This document shows, one piece after another, positions 6,923-14,306 of a DNA stretch of 23,553 nucleotides. The stretch's first letter is position 1, and every line of letters starts with the position of its first letter. Source of the DNA: Clostridiales bacterium. Its GTDB lineage: Bacteria > Bacillota > Clostridia > Lachnospirales > Lachnospiraceae. Position numbers and translations under genes: made by a program. The notes beneath the pieces were generated by a model. It ran no database searches. It was not told the DNA's origin and saw only the letters and a program-made list of their open reading frames with translations. The DNA lies in the NCBI GenBank assembly GCA_019418195.1, contig DYCJ01000009.1, positions 1 through 23,553 of the forward strand, given 5' to 3'.

Positions 6923-7836
6923 ATGAAGCCAGACAATATAAGAGAAAACGGCGAACGAAATGATGACAATTTTATAATGCTTCCTACTGTGGATTTCTGC
7001 TTTAAGGGTCTGATGAATAATCCGAAAGTGAGAAAAGGATTTATTGCGGCACTCCTTAAGAAAGATCCGGAGACAATTCGTGAGACTGTGCTGCTTCCTA
7101 CCGTGCTCGGTCAGGAGTATCAGGATGATAAACTTGGGATGCCCGGGTGCTCTTTTATCTGAGTAAGATATTTGCCGGTCAGCTCAAGAAGGGAGAACCT
7201 TACGAGAATCTCAAGAAATGCATACATGTCAGCATTTTGGACTTTATTCATTTTGAAAAAGATACAAAATGTTACCGTACGATATGCTTTTGTGACGAGA
7301 AAACCGGGAAGAAATATACTGATCTTATGGAAATACAGGTTCTGGAACTCAAAAAGCTGCCTCCGGATATCAGGAGTGGAGATGACCTTATTAAATGGAT
7401 GAAATTCTTTGGCGGGAAGTCGAGGAAGGAGTTTGCGGCTATGGCAAAAACGGATTCATACATTGAAGAGGCGTACAAGGAACTGGAAAAATTGAGTGCG
7501 GATGAGCGGGCTAAACTGGAGTATGAAGCGCGTGAACGCGCCATCAGAGATTATAACTCACAGATGAGCAGTGCTTTACGGCGAGGAGAACAAAAAGGTA
7601 TGGAGCGGGGACTGAAACGCGGCATGGAACAGGGATTGGAGCGTGGGATGCAGCAGGGAATACAACAAGGAATACAACAGGGAATACAGAAGGGTGAACA
7701 CGCAGCATTGAAACGTGTTATTGAAAATATGATAAAGAAAGGCAGGTCCAGGGAAGAAATCGCAGAATTGCTTGATCTGGACTTAAATGAAATGACAGCT
7801 TTAACTGAGGAAGCGACAGACAAAGTGTCTGACTGA
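6923..7836 (+). pseudogene. Decayed Rpn-type PD-(D/E)XK nuclease / transposase-like gene
   Basis: Two adjoining frames together read as one protein of the Rpn / PD-(D/E)XK 'putative transposase' family. The first frame (6923-7162) gives LPTVDFCFKGLMNNPKVRKGFIAALL... and TVLLPT...DDKLG. The second (from about 7147) resumes at VLFYLSKIFAGQLKKGE..., continues through KCIHVSILDF, DEKTGKKYTDLMEIQVLELKKLP, WMKFFGGKS and YIEEAYKELEKLS, and ends in a Gly-rich repeat. The stretch normally between DKLG and VLFYLSK, about 30 residues holding the catalytic Asp and the E-x-Q/K strand, is absent and the frame changes there. One deletion thus removed the active site and broke the frame. Rpn proteins are linked to recA-independent recombination and are frequent, often decaying, in gut Firmicutes. 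The ATG has a GAAGGAG site. A GTG at 7147 could in theory start a 229-residue C-terminal fragment. Confidence 0.8.
7579..7698 (+). repeat. Ten tandem imperfect 12-bp repeats coding a 4-residue Gly heptad-like motif
   Basis: Ten consecutive 12-bp units encode RRGE, QKGM, ERGL, KRGM, EQGL, ERGM, QQGI, QQGI, QQGI and QKGE. Each has Gly at the third place, usually followed by a hydrophobic residue. The last units are nearly identical at DNA level (CAGCAGGGAATA, CAACAAGGAATA, CAACAGGGAATA), which suggests recent slippage expansion. This tail is typical of Rpn-like proteins. Confidence 0.85.
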
Positions 7837-7843
7837 CAGACTG

Positions 7844-7872
7844 CAGGCGCTGTTCTATGTGAGCAGCGCCTG
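7844..7872. terminator. Bidirectional hairpin between convergent Rpn-like pseudogene and telA
   Basis: CAGGCGCTG (7844-7852) pairs with CAGCGCCTG (7864-7872) around an 11-nt loop. One arm lies inside the last codons of the minus-strand TelA gene. The two genes converge here with only 18 bp between stop codons, so one GC-rich stem can end transcription from both sides. T-rich sequence (TCTGATTTCATTTTC) follows on the plus strand. Confidence 0.6.
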
Positions 7873-8973
7873 TCTGATTTCATTTTCGATTTTGATAAGT
7901 TCCTGTTCGGCAGCCATGCGTTTGTCATGGCCTTCTTTTTGGATGCGGACCGCTTCATTCATAGTTGAGATCAGGTTTTCGTTCGCTTTTTTGAGTGTTT
8001 CGATATCTACAATGCCGCGTTCAGATTCTTTCGCCACATCGATAGTATTCTGTTTGAGGATTTCGGAGTTTTTCAGCAGCAGTGCATTGGTCGTATCTGT
8101 GACATCGCGCTGCAGTTTCAGCGTTTCCTGCTGTCTGTAAAGCCCGAGGGCCATTACCATCTGGCTCTTCCAAAGGGGAATGGTCTCCTGGATAGCAGTC
8201 TGGATCTTATCAGCAAGCAGTTTGTCGTTGTTCTGGATAAGCCTGATCTGGGGAGCTGTCTGAATGGCGATTGTCTTGCTCGTCTTCAGGTCGTGTACCT
8301 TTTTCTCAAACTGGGTTACAGTATCTTCGAAATCCCGGACGAGCTGGGCATGCATGGGATCCCCGCTTTTCTCTGCTTCGGCGCGCAGAGACGGGATCGT
8401 CTGTTCCCGGAGTTCTTTTATCTTTGCATCCCCTGCCGTGATGTAGATCTGGAGCTGTTTGAAATAGTCAAGATTCTTTTGGTAGAGCGAATCGAACATA
8501 CCGATGTCCTTGAGCATTTCCATACGTGCTTCTTCCAGTTTCCCTTCGATACGGTCCACCTGTACTTCAAGCTTTTCATACTGAGAGAGGAATTTCTTTA
8601 CTTTTGCTTCTGCTTTCCGGAAGATGCCGAGGATGCCGGAGTCTTTTTCGAGAGAGTCGAAATTAAGATCCTGTACATTCGTGACGAGGTCTGTCATCAG
8701 TTCCCCGATATATCCGGTGTCCTTGGCACGGATATTGTTCAATATATTTCCAGAGAATTCGGCGATGTTCTGTCTGGCGCCGGATCCGTACTGCATGAGC
8801 ATCTGGGAATCGCGTATGTCAATCTGTTCTTTGAGTTCATCTGCCTGTCTGCGCTCTTCGGGAGTCAGAATGTCAAGCTGTTCATTTAGTTCCTCAGCAG
8901 CAGCCGACGGGACTTCGGGTGCAGGTTGAACAGAACTGGATTTTACAAGGTCTGCAAGTGTGATCTCAGGCAT
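7855..8973 (-). CDS. telA: TelA family protein (toxic anion / tellurite resistance)
   Basis: The 372-residue soluble, strongly helical protein matches the TelA family in length and pattern: N-terminal Pro/Ala-rich linker, then QYGSGARQNIAEFSGNIL, a central coiled-coil region (FLSQYEKLEVQVDRIEGKLE), IQTAPQIRLIQNNDKLLADKI, TIPLWKSQMVMALGLYRQQ, and the C-terminal helix RMAAEQELIKIENEI. TelA proteins are tied to resistance to tellurite and some cell-envelope antibiotics, but their molecular activity is not known. AAGGAGG sits upstream of the ATG. It is the last gene of a four-gene minus-strand operon, 49 bp after the binding-protein gene, and shares it with XpaC, as in Bacillus xpaC-yaaN. The association suggests an envelope-stress role. 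Confidence 0.9.
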   Translation of the reverse strand: MPEITLADLVKSSSVQPAPEVPSAAAEELNEQLDILTPEERRQADELKEQIDIRDSQMLMQYGSGARQNIAEFSGNILNNIRAKDTGYIGELMTDLVTNVQDLNFDSLEKDSGILGIFRKAEAKVKKFLSQYEKLEVQVDRIEGKLEEARMEMLKDIGMFDSLYQKNLDYFKQLQIYITAGDAKIKELREQTIPSLRAEAEKSGDPMHAQLVRDFEDTVTQFEKKVHDLKTSKTIAIQTAPQIRLIQNNDKLLADKIQTAIQETIPLWKSQMVMALGLYRQQETLKLQRDVTDTTNALLLKNSEILKQNTIDVAKESERGIVDIETLKKANENLISTMNEAVRIQKEGHDKRMAAEQELIKIENEIRQALLT

Positions 8974-9008
8974 AAAAGAGCCTCCTTTTCTGTTTCCGTT
9001 AAGTATAT

Positions 9009-9039
9009 TTTATAGTGTAATTTTATTGCAGCTGTTCAA
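9009..9039 (-). promoter_or_regulatory. Possible internal promoter for telA
   Basis: On the minus strand TTGAAC (9034-9039) and TATAAA (9009-9014) are separated by 19 bp, just upstream of the telA ribosome site. The spacing is longer than the usual 17 bp, so this is a weak candidate. It would allow telA to be expressed apart from the rest of the operon. Confidence 0.25.
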
Positions 9040-10084
9040 TGATCACTTTCATAACATCATAGGACGGGACCTGTGTTACCTGGGTGATCGTATCTGCCAC
9101 GCCCTGGGCGGTCAGGCTGCTGCTTTCAGATACAGTTGCATAATTGCCTGTGCGGAATCCGTGCTTCTCCCATGCAAGCCGCTGGATATCTTCATCCAGA
9201 AGTCCGTTCAGGAGCACCTGTCCGTTTGCATCCAGAGCGATAAACACGTGAGTGGACCAGACAGTCGGCGTGGGATAGAGCATGACGATATCGTCCTTCA
9301 TAGTTTCGTACTGATCCGGGTAGAGGGCTGCATATTCGATAAGCTGGCTCTCATATCCGGCAATGACAGGTTTCGCCCCGATGCCCATTCTGAGAAACTG
9401 GCTGAACAGATCTGAGGATGATGTTTCCATATACCCCAGCTTTCCGAAAATGTCCTGAAGCTGCGGCAGGATTGTCTGGAGATTTTCCTGCGTCAGTGTC
9501 TGTCCCCCGTTCAATACATTTGCAAGAAGGGCGGCAAACATATTTCCGGAATTGGATCTGGCAGGGTCTGTGGTGTCTACGGAAATATTTCCATACAGCT
9601 CGGGAAGACCGATATCAGCCCATGATGTGTCGTTCTGGATCAGCTCTACCAGTTTTGTCATATCGATATAATAGGAGCTGCCGGATGAGGAGATCAGTCC
9701 CTGACTGTCAAACGCATCCAGCACGGCCCGGTGTGTGTAGAGAACGATGGGAGTGTTGAGGACGATCTCGCTCTGTTCCGGCGAACCGTGGAGATCTTCG
9801 TAATATTCCCCTGCAATACTGCTTGACGGGAAGAGGTAGTCCATCCCGTCCATATCTGCCGTCATCATGTCAAGGGAGCCGGCGCGGGAATAGTCGGCCT
9901 TTACCCCGTAATCTTCTTCCAGAATTGACTGTACTTCTTCGTCTTCCAGCAGTTCGATCTTTTCTCCGCCTACATATCCGTCTACGGTGATGATCTGCGG
10001 AGTACGGCCGGCCGCCATATAAATACCGCCGGTCACGAGCATGATCACGACAAGAAGTGCGAGCCCGATCATTCTTTTCTTCAT
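9023..10084 (-). CDS. Membrane-anchored periplasmic-binding-protein-like protein of the TelA operon
   Basis: The 353-residue protein has a single N-terminal hydrophobic segment (about residues 6-25) without a lipobox cysteine, so it is either a signal anchor or a secreted form. The rest has the look of a type 2 periplasmic-binding fold: a beta strand with DGYVGGEKIELL, MDGMDYLFPSSS, the hinge-like VLNTPIVLYT, DTTDPARSNSGNMFAALL, and ERGIGAKPVIAGYESQ-type lobe two (actual text MGIGAKPVIAGYESQL). The SNSG motif and layout echo the N-terminal half of the VWA lipoprotein upstream in the operon, so the two are probably paralogues. No permease or ATPase is in the operon. Its ATG overlaps the xpaC stop by 4 nt (ATGA), implying translational coupling. 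The ligand is unknown. Confidence 0.7.
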   Translation of the reverse strand: MKKRMIGLALLVVIMLVTGGIYMAAGRTPQIITVDGYVGGEKIELLEDEEVQSILEEDYGVKADYSRAGSLDMMTADMDGMDYLFPSSSIAGEYYEDLHGSPEQSEIVLNTPIVLYTHRAVLDAFDSQGLISSSGSSYYIDMTKLVELIQNDTSWADIGLPELYGNISVDTTDPARSNSGNMFAALLANVLNGGQTLTQENLQTILPQLQDIFGKLGYMETSSSDLFSQFLRMGIGAKPVIAGYESQLIEYAALYPDQYETMKDDIVMLYPTPTVWSTHVFIALDANGQVLLNGLLDEDIQRLAWEKHGFRTGNYATVSESSSLTAQGVADTITQVTQVPSYDVMKVIIEQLQ

Positions 10085-10737
10085 TTGGAAATCTCCTGTC
10101 CTTTCTTTTCCGGTTCTTTATAGCCTTCTGATCTGAGTGTCTGTTTCAGGAGGTTAAGATCGGCCTCCATATCCATCAGTTCATTCTGCATCAGTTTTTC
10201 AAACTGGAGGTCAAATGCAGCCTTGAGAGTGGAAATACTTTCGCGGGTGCTCTTTAATACCTTTTCTGTTTCAACTGTGGACAAACCTGTACTTTTTAGT
10301 TCTGCATAATGTTCCAGTACGTTTGCAGCCGTTTCCTGATAATAGTCGATGTAGCGCCGGGCAGCGGGAATTTTCTCCGGGTTGTCGGTGAGATATTTTA
10401 AGATGCTGCCTGCGCGGCTGATGAGATCCTGACATTCCCGGAGAAGAGGCTGTTCCTGAATCTGACGGACCGCCCTTTGCATCCGGTTATAATCAGATCC
10501 TGCCTCAGTCAGCCGATCGTTCAGAAATTCACCGTTGCTTAAGGCGTCTACCTCGATCCTGCCGATACGTTTTACAGGTTTAAAGATAAGGCTCAGCGCG
10601 ATATATACTGCGGCCGCAAGTACCATGCACAGGATCAGGTTCCACTTAAGTATCAGCAGAAGAATGAGAAACAGTGCCAGTGCCAGTACTGCAGATAAGA
10701 TGATGCTTAATGTGTCTTTCCATTTATCCGGTTTCAT
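10081..10737 (-). CDS. xpaC: XpaC family protein (5-bromo-4-chloroindolyl phosphate hydrolysis family)
   Basis: The 218-residue protein has two adjacent membrane helices near the N-terminus (about residues 9-30 and 32-51) and a long cytoplasmic helical domain (GRIEVDALSNGEFLND..., IQEQPLLRECQDLI, AARRYIDYYQETAANVLEHYAEL, FEKLMQNELMDMEADLNLLKQTL). This matches the XpaC family, named from Bacillus for X-phosphate hydrolysis, although real phosphatase activity is doubtful. In Bacillus xpaC lies directly before the TelA gene yaaN; here the two share an operon with a binding-protein gene inserted between them. The stop overlaps the next start by 4 nt. The start has GAAAGGATC slightly far upstream. 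Assignment rests on pattern and strong context. Confidence 0.8.
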   Translation of the reverse strand: MKPDKWKDTLSIILSAVLALALFLILLLILKWNLILCMVLAAAVYIALSLIFKPVKRIGRIEVDALSNGEFLNDRLTEAGSDYNRMQRAVRQIQEQPLLRECQDLISRAGSILKYLTDNPEKIPAARRYIDYYQETAANVLEHYAELKSTGLSTVETEKVLKSTRESISTLKAAFDLQFEKLMQNELMDMEADLNLLKQTLRSEGYKEPEKKGQEISK

Positions 10738-10784
10738 TCACCATAAGATCCTTTCTTTAAATACATCTGTTCCCAATCCGGTTT

Positions 10785-12419
10785 CTAGTTATATCCCTTT
10801 ACGCTGCGGAATGCCTCTGTCAGATCTTTTGTGCCGTCAAAGACGCGGGCGTCCGTTATTGCTGCCAGATCTTCAAGCTGTGAAGGATCAGCATCCCCGA
10901 ATGTAATGGAGAACACAGGTATGCTGCTGCCATATGCTTCGAGTGCGTCTTCAAATACGGATTCATTGTATACAGACTGCCCGTCAGTCATAAGGATAAC
11001 GGCCGGAGTATACTGGCTTAAGTCATAGCCGGAAGCCAGGCTGTAGGCTTCTGCCGCGGCTTTATAAATATCCGTTCCGCCTCCGGGCTGCGCGGAAGCA
11101 ATTTCATTGTAAAGTTCTTCCAGTGCAGCATCGCTGTCATCCGATGCCTGAAATATATTGACGATGTCATCGTCAAACAGCACAGCAATATTAATTTCGC
11201 CCTCACTTGCCTGGAGCAGATTTTTCTCAGCGTTTTTCTGGATCAGGATCTGGGACATGGCTTCTTTGAGCTGGTCTTCGCCTTCTCCTGTCATACTGCC
11301 GGAAAAGTCCAGACAGTAGATGTTGAGTGACGGCTTTTTAAACTCTGTCTGATAAATGTTCAGTGCGTCCATGAGTACATCTGCTTCGGGCATCTGGATC
11401 GGGGAGAGTATCCGTTCTGTGTCAATTCCCCAGTCAGCGCTGAAGACATCTTTGTTTTCTTCTGAGACGCCGCTGGCAGTAATACGTCTTCCGGTCGCTT
11501 CGATGGCGGACTGGCTGTCCGCTGACATGATCTCCTCCTGAAAGGCAAGGAAAGCCTCTTCTTTCTGCCCGTCGTCATGGTCTACATATCCCAGAGGTGA
11601 ATCGGCAATGGAAAGTCCGTCATAAGGATAAACAACGTATAGAGGTTCTTTTCCTTCTGCCGTAAGCTGTTCGTTTGCATCGATGACCAGACATTCATAG
11701 TTGACCATGGCGTCATAGTTTCCTTTCAGGAACATATCCTTCAGCCAGTCAGAGCTGCCGGAGCTTCTGTCTACCCCGCTTAACAGTTCACGGATCTGAG
11801 TCTTCAGTTCATCGCTCTGCAGATCTTCAGACGTAAGCCCCTCCTGCTTGTCAAGCAGAGCATAGAGGAAGCCAATATAAGCACTTGCACCGGAGTTGGA
11901 CTGTGTGGCGCTTGTCATGCAGAACGTCATCTTGCCGTCGCTGATCGCGGTGAGGATATCCTTAACAGATACATCCCCGTCTGTAAATCCCAGCTCTTCA
12001 GCAAGACTCTGGCGTATGCCGAACACTACGGGAGTCAGAGAGACGGACTGGCTGTGTTTCACCAGATGCTGTGAGTCACCGAGAGACAGCCACATACTGC
12101 TGGCAGGCCATACTGCATCGTAGCCTGCGGCTCCGCTCTGCAGCTCGCGCATAATGTCGACAGAACCCTGATAATCCATTTCAATGCGCACTCCTGCCTT
12201 GTCTGCGCAGTCTGAGATAATGTCTTCCAGTTCCTGATTCTCGGATCCGGACAGGATACGGATTGTTGTATCACCACTGCCGGCGGTAAAGGCAGAATCG
12301 TTATTGCCCGTGGACTCTCCGCTGTTTCCGGTAAGAGCTGTTCCCTGCAGAAGAGAGCAGCCGGCAGTAAGGAATACAGTACAGAGAGTCAGAAGCAGGG
12401 CAGAAAATCTTTTTTTCAT
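10785..12419 (-). CDS. Lipoprotein fusing a substrate-binding-like domain to a von Willebrand factor A domain
   Basis: The 544-residue protein starts with a lipoprotein signal (MKKRFSALLL..., LTAGC with lipidated C21) and a Ser/Gly/Asn-rich linker. Residues about 50-340 resemble a type 2 periplasmic-binding protein (IRILSGSENQELEDII, YDAVWPASSMW, MTSATQSNSGASAYIGFLYALL, NYDAMVNYE). Residues about 360-544 are a VWA domain with a complete metal-ion-dependent adhesion site: D371-x-S373-x-S375 (DFSGS), T449 (GGGTD) and D479 (MTDG). The layout fits a cell-surface binding or scaffold protein. AAGGAGAT precedes the ATG. It is the first gene of the operon leading to XpaC, a second binding-like protein and TelA. 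VWA domains also occur with TerD-type tellurite genes, so a shared envelope-stress theme is plausible but inferred. Confidence 0.85.
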   Translation of the reverse strand: MKKRFSALLLTLCTVFLTAGCSLLQGTALTGNSGESTGNNDSAFTAGSGDTTIRILSGSENQELEDIISDCADKAGVRIEMDYQGSVDIMRELQSGAAGYDAVWPASSMWLSLGDSQHLVKHSQSVSLTPVVFGIRQSLAEELGFTDGDVSVKDILTAISDGKMTFCMTSATQSNSGASAYIGFLYALLDKQEGLTSEDLQSDELKTQIRELLSGVDRSSGSSDWLKDMFLKGNYDAMVNYECLVIDANEQLTAEGKEPLYVVYPYDGLSIADSPLGYVDHDDGQKEEAFLAFQEEIMSADSQSAIEATGRRITASGVSEENKDVFSADWGIDTERILSPIQMPEADVLMDALNIYQTEFKKPSLNIYCLDFSGSMTGEGEDQLKEAMSQILIQKNAEKNLLQASEGEINIAVLFDDDIVNIFQASDDSDAALEELYNEIASAQPGGGTDIYKAAAEAYSLASGYDLSQYTPAVILMTDGQSVYNESVFEDALEAYGSSIPVFSITFGDADPSQLEDLAAITDARVFDGTKDLTEAFRSVKGYN

Positions 12420-12461
12420 AAACAGGATCTCCTTCTGTAAATATAGATACTATAAGTGCCA

Positions 12462-12579
12462 TTTTACATTGACGCTGCTATCTTTTTTATATTTTCTCTC
12501 AAAAATGTGAAGGGTTCTATCCGGACAGTGTGAAATACGCGTAAAATCAATGTAAAAACAGGACAGAAATATTTTACAT
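12462..12579. promoter_or_regulatory. Three TTTTACAT boxes in the divergent VWA / Opu intergenic region
   Basis: TTTTACATTGA (12462-12472) has its exact 11-bp reverse complement TCAATGTAAAA at 12547-12557, and a third box, TTTTACAT, lies at 12572-12579. The last two form an inverted pair with 22 bp between centres, about two helical turns. They lie immediately upstream of the -35 of the transporter promoter, while the first is close to the VWA gene start. This arrangement suits a dimeric regulator acting on both divergent operons. The regulator is not identifiable here. Confidence 0.45.
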
Positions 12580-12580
12580 A

Positions 12581-12609
12581 TGGAAAAATCAGGTGCTTTG
12601 AATTATAAT
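12581..12609 (+). promoter_or_regulatory. Promoter of the Opu-type transporter operon
   Basis: A perfect -10 hexamer TATAAT (12604-12609) is preceded at exactly 17 bp by TGGAAA (12581-12586), a fair -35. Transcription would start about 45 bp before the GTG start of the permease gene. The adjacent TTTTACAT box may modulate it. Confidence 0.55.
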
Positions 12610-12662
12610 GTGCATTGTATCCGTATTTTTTGCGGTGAAATTCATCTGAGAGGAGAGAAAAT

Positions 12663-13310
12663 GTGGAGTTCTTTCAGAACGTGATACAGCTTTATATCGA
12701 GAGAAAAGACTGGTTTCTGGAACTTACCGGCGCGCATATCACTCTTTCGCTGACTGCGGTCCTCTTAGCGGGAATCACAGGCCTCCTGCTGGGAATATGG
12801 ATAGCCGAGTGTCCGAAAGCATCTGGTCCGGTACTTACCGTGGCGAACATCTGTTATACAATTCCGTCAATTTCTCTGCTGGGGATGCTCATTCCTCTGC
12901 TGGGAATCGGTAATCCGACAGCGGTCGTCGCGCTTACACTGTACGGGATCATGCCGATGGTGAGGAACACTTATGCCGGAATAACCGGAGTCAGCAGCGA
13001 TATTGTCTCGGCCGCGGAGGCGATGGGAAGTACAAGGACCCAGATCATGCTGAAGATCAAACTCCCTCTTGCAATGGGAGTTATCGTGGCGGGGGTCCGC
13101 AATATGGTAGTCATGACGATTTCGGTTGCGGCAATCGCATCGTTTATCGGAGCCGGCGGGCTTGGCGTCGCGATCTACAGAGGGATCACGATCTACGATA
13201 CTGCAATGACATTTTCCGGAAGCTTTCTGATCGCGCTTATCGCGATCGTAAGTGACGGCCTGCTCGGGATTGTTGAAAAGAAGATAAAGAAAGGAATGCA
13301 CTTGGTATGA
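12663..13310 (+). CDS. Osmoprotectant / quaternary amine ABC transporter permease (OpuBB-like)
   Basis: The 215-residue membrane protein has about five to six hydrophobic helices and the classic inner-membrane ABC permease loop (SAAEAMGSTRTQIMLKIKLPLAMGVI, about residues 118-143). This matches the single-domain permeases of the OpuB/OpuC type for glycine betaine, choline or carnitine. The start is GTG at 12663: GGAG at 12652-12655 is correctly placed, while the ATG two bases earlier opens a frame that ends after seven codons. The ATGA overlap with the next gene shows coupling. Only one permease is present, so it presumably works as a homodimer. Substrate is inferred from family only. Confidence 0.88.
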   Translation: MEFFQNVIQLYIERKDWFLELTGAHITLSLTAVLLAGITGLLLGIWIAECPKASGPVLTVANICYTIPSISLLGMLIPLLGIGNPTAVVALTLYGIMPMVRNTYAGITGVSSDIVSAAEAMGSTRTQIMLKIKLPLAMGVIVAGVRNMVVMTISVAAIASFIGAGGLGVAIYRGITIYDTAMTFSGSFLIALIAIVSDGLLGIVEKKIKKGMHLV

Positions 13311-14245
13311 AATTAAAACGCATAACGGCTGTGCTGATGTCGGCAGTGCTCATTACGGGGCTTGCAGGCTGTGCGGGGAACAGCGGTTCGGGAAAATCAG
13401 AGAACGGTGAGAGTGTGCCGGACGAGCCGGTAAAGATCGCCACAAAACCTATGACGGAGCAGTTTATACTCGGAGAAATGCTGAAGCTCCTCATTGAGGA
13501 GAAAGCGGGCTATGAAGTGGAACTGACCAAGGGGATCGGCGGTGGAACAAGCAATATCCAGCCGGCCATGGAAAAAGGTGAGTTCGATCTTTATCCGGAA
13601 TACACATCAAGCGGATGGATCCTTGTCCTGGGGCACGAGGCCGGAGAAGTATCCGATGACGAAATGTTTGAGAAGCTGAAAGAGGAATACGAAGAAAACT
13701 ATGACATGACCTGGGTGGGGCTGTACGGGCAGAACAATACCTATGCTGTTGTAGTCCGTTCCGATACAGCGGAGAAGTACGGACTGGAAACATGCTCAGA
13801 TCTGGCGGAGGTATCCGGCCAGCTTGTGTTCGGCGGTAATCCGGACTACATTGAGCGTGCGGACGGGCTTCCGGGCGTATCTGAGATGTACGGGTTCGAG
13901 TTCAAAGATATCATGGATATTGATATCGGACTGAAATACGAGGCGCTCAGGAACGGAGATATTGATGTGACCAATGGTTACACAACTGACGCGCAGATCA
14001 GTCAGGATGATGTGGTGGCACTGGCTGACGATAAAAATTATCAGGTTAATTATTTCTGTTCGACCGTAGTGCGCGAGGACGCTCTGGAGAAATTCCCCAA
14101 ACTCGAAGAGACGCTGGAGCTTATGGATGGTATCCTGACCGATCAGAAGATGGCAGAGTTGAATTATCAGGTAGAAGAGGAAGGCAGGGACGAGGCTGAC
14201 GTTGCAAGGGACTACCTTGTCGCAGAGGGGATTCTTGAAGAGTGA
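13307..14245 (+). CDS. Glycine betaine/choline-type substrate-binding lipoprotein (OpuAC family)
   Basis: This 312-residue lipoprotein has an N-terminal signal with lipobox LAGC (cysteine about residue 22). A binding domain of the OpuAC / glycine betaine family follows: PVKIATKPMTEQFILGEML, the GIGGGTSNIQPAMEKGEFDL segment, YPEYTSSGW (aromatic residues of the type that form the quaternary-ammonium cage), and the second lobe with YEALRNGDIDVTNGYTTDAQI. It captures the substrate outside the membrane and hands it to the permease encoded just before it. Start and preceding stop overlap by 4 nt. The exact ligand (betaine, choline, carnitine or a related amine) cannot be read from the sequence. Confidence 0.9.
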   Translation: MKLKRITAVLMSAVLITGLAGCAGNSGSGKSENGESVPDEPVKIATKPMTEQFILGEMLKLLIEEKAGYEVELTKGIGGGTSNIQPAMEKGEFDLYPEYTSSGWILVLGHEAGEVSDDEMFEKLKEEYEENYDMTWVGLYGQNNTYAVVVRSDTAEKYGLETCSDLAEVSGQLVFGGNPDYIERADGLPGVSEMYGFEFKDIMDIDIGLKYEALRNGDIDVTNGYTTDAQISQDDVVALADDKNYQVNYFCSTVVREDALEKFPKLEETLELMDGILTDQKMAELNYQVEEEGRDEADVARDYLVAEGILEE

Positions 14246-14306
14246 AAATAAAAATGTAAACAGCGGCAGGCTGACAGGACTTACGGAAGACAAGAGGGTG
14301 TAAACT

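Noticed and set aside
8293..8889. A 198-residue plus-strand open frame opposite TelA.
   Set aside because: It is rich in Phe, Leu and Cys as expected from the complement of a Glu/Lys-rich coiled-coil gene and has no start signal.
829..12536. The 13-nt string GACAGTGTGAAAT occurs at 829-841 and at 12524-12536, both upstream of genes.
   Set aside because: In 23.5 kb a few identical 13-mers are expected by chance, the positions relative to the genes differ, and there is no palindromic or promoter character.
12661..12684. ATG at 12661 as the start of the transporter permease.
   Set aside because: That frame ends after seven codons; the GTG at 12663 opens the conserved frame and is well spaced from GGAG.
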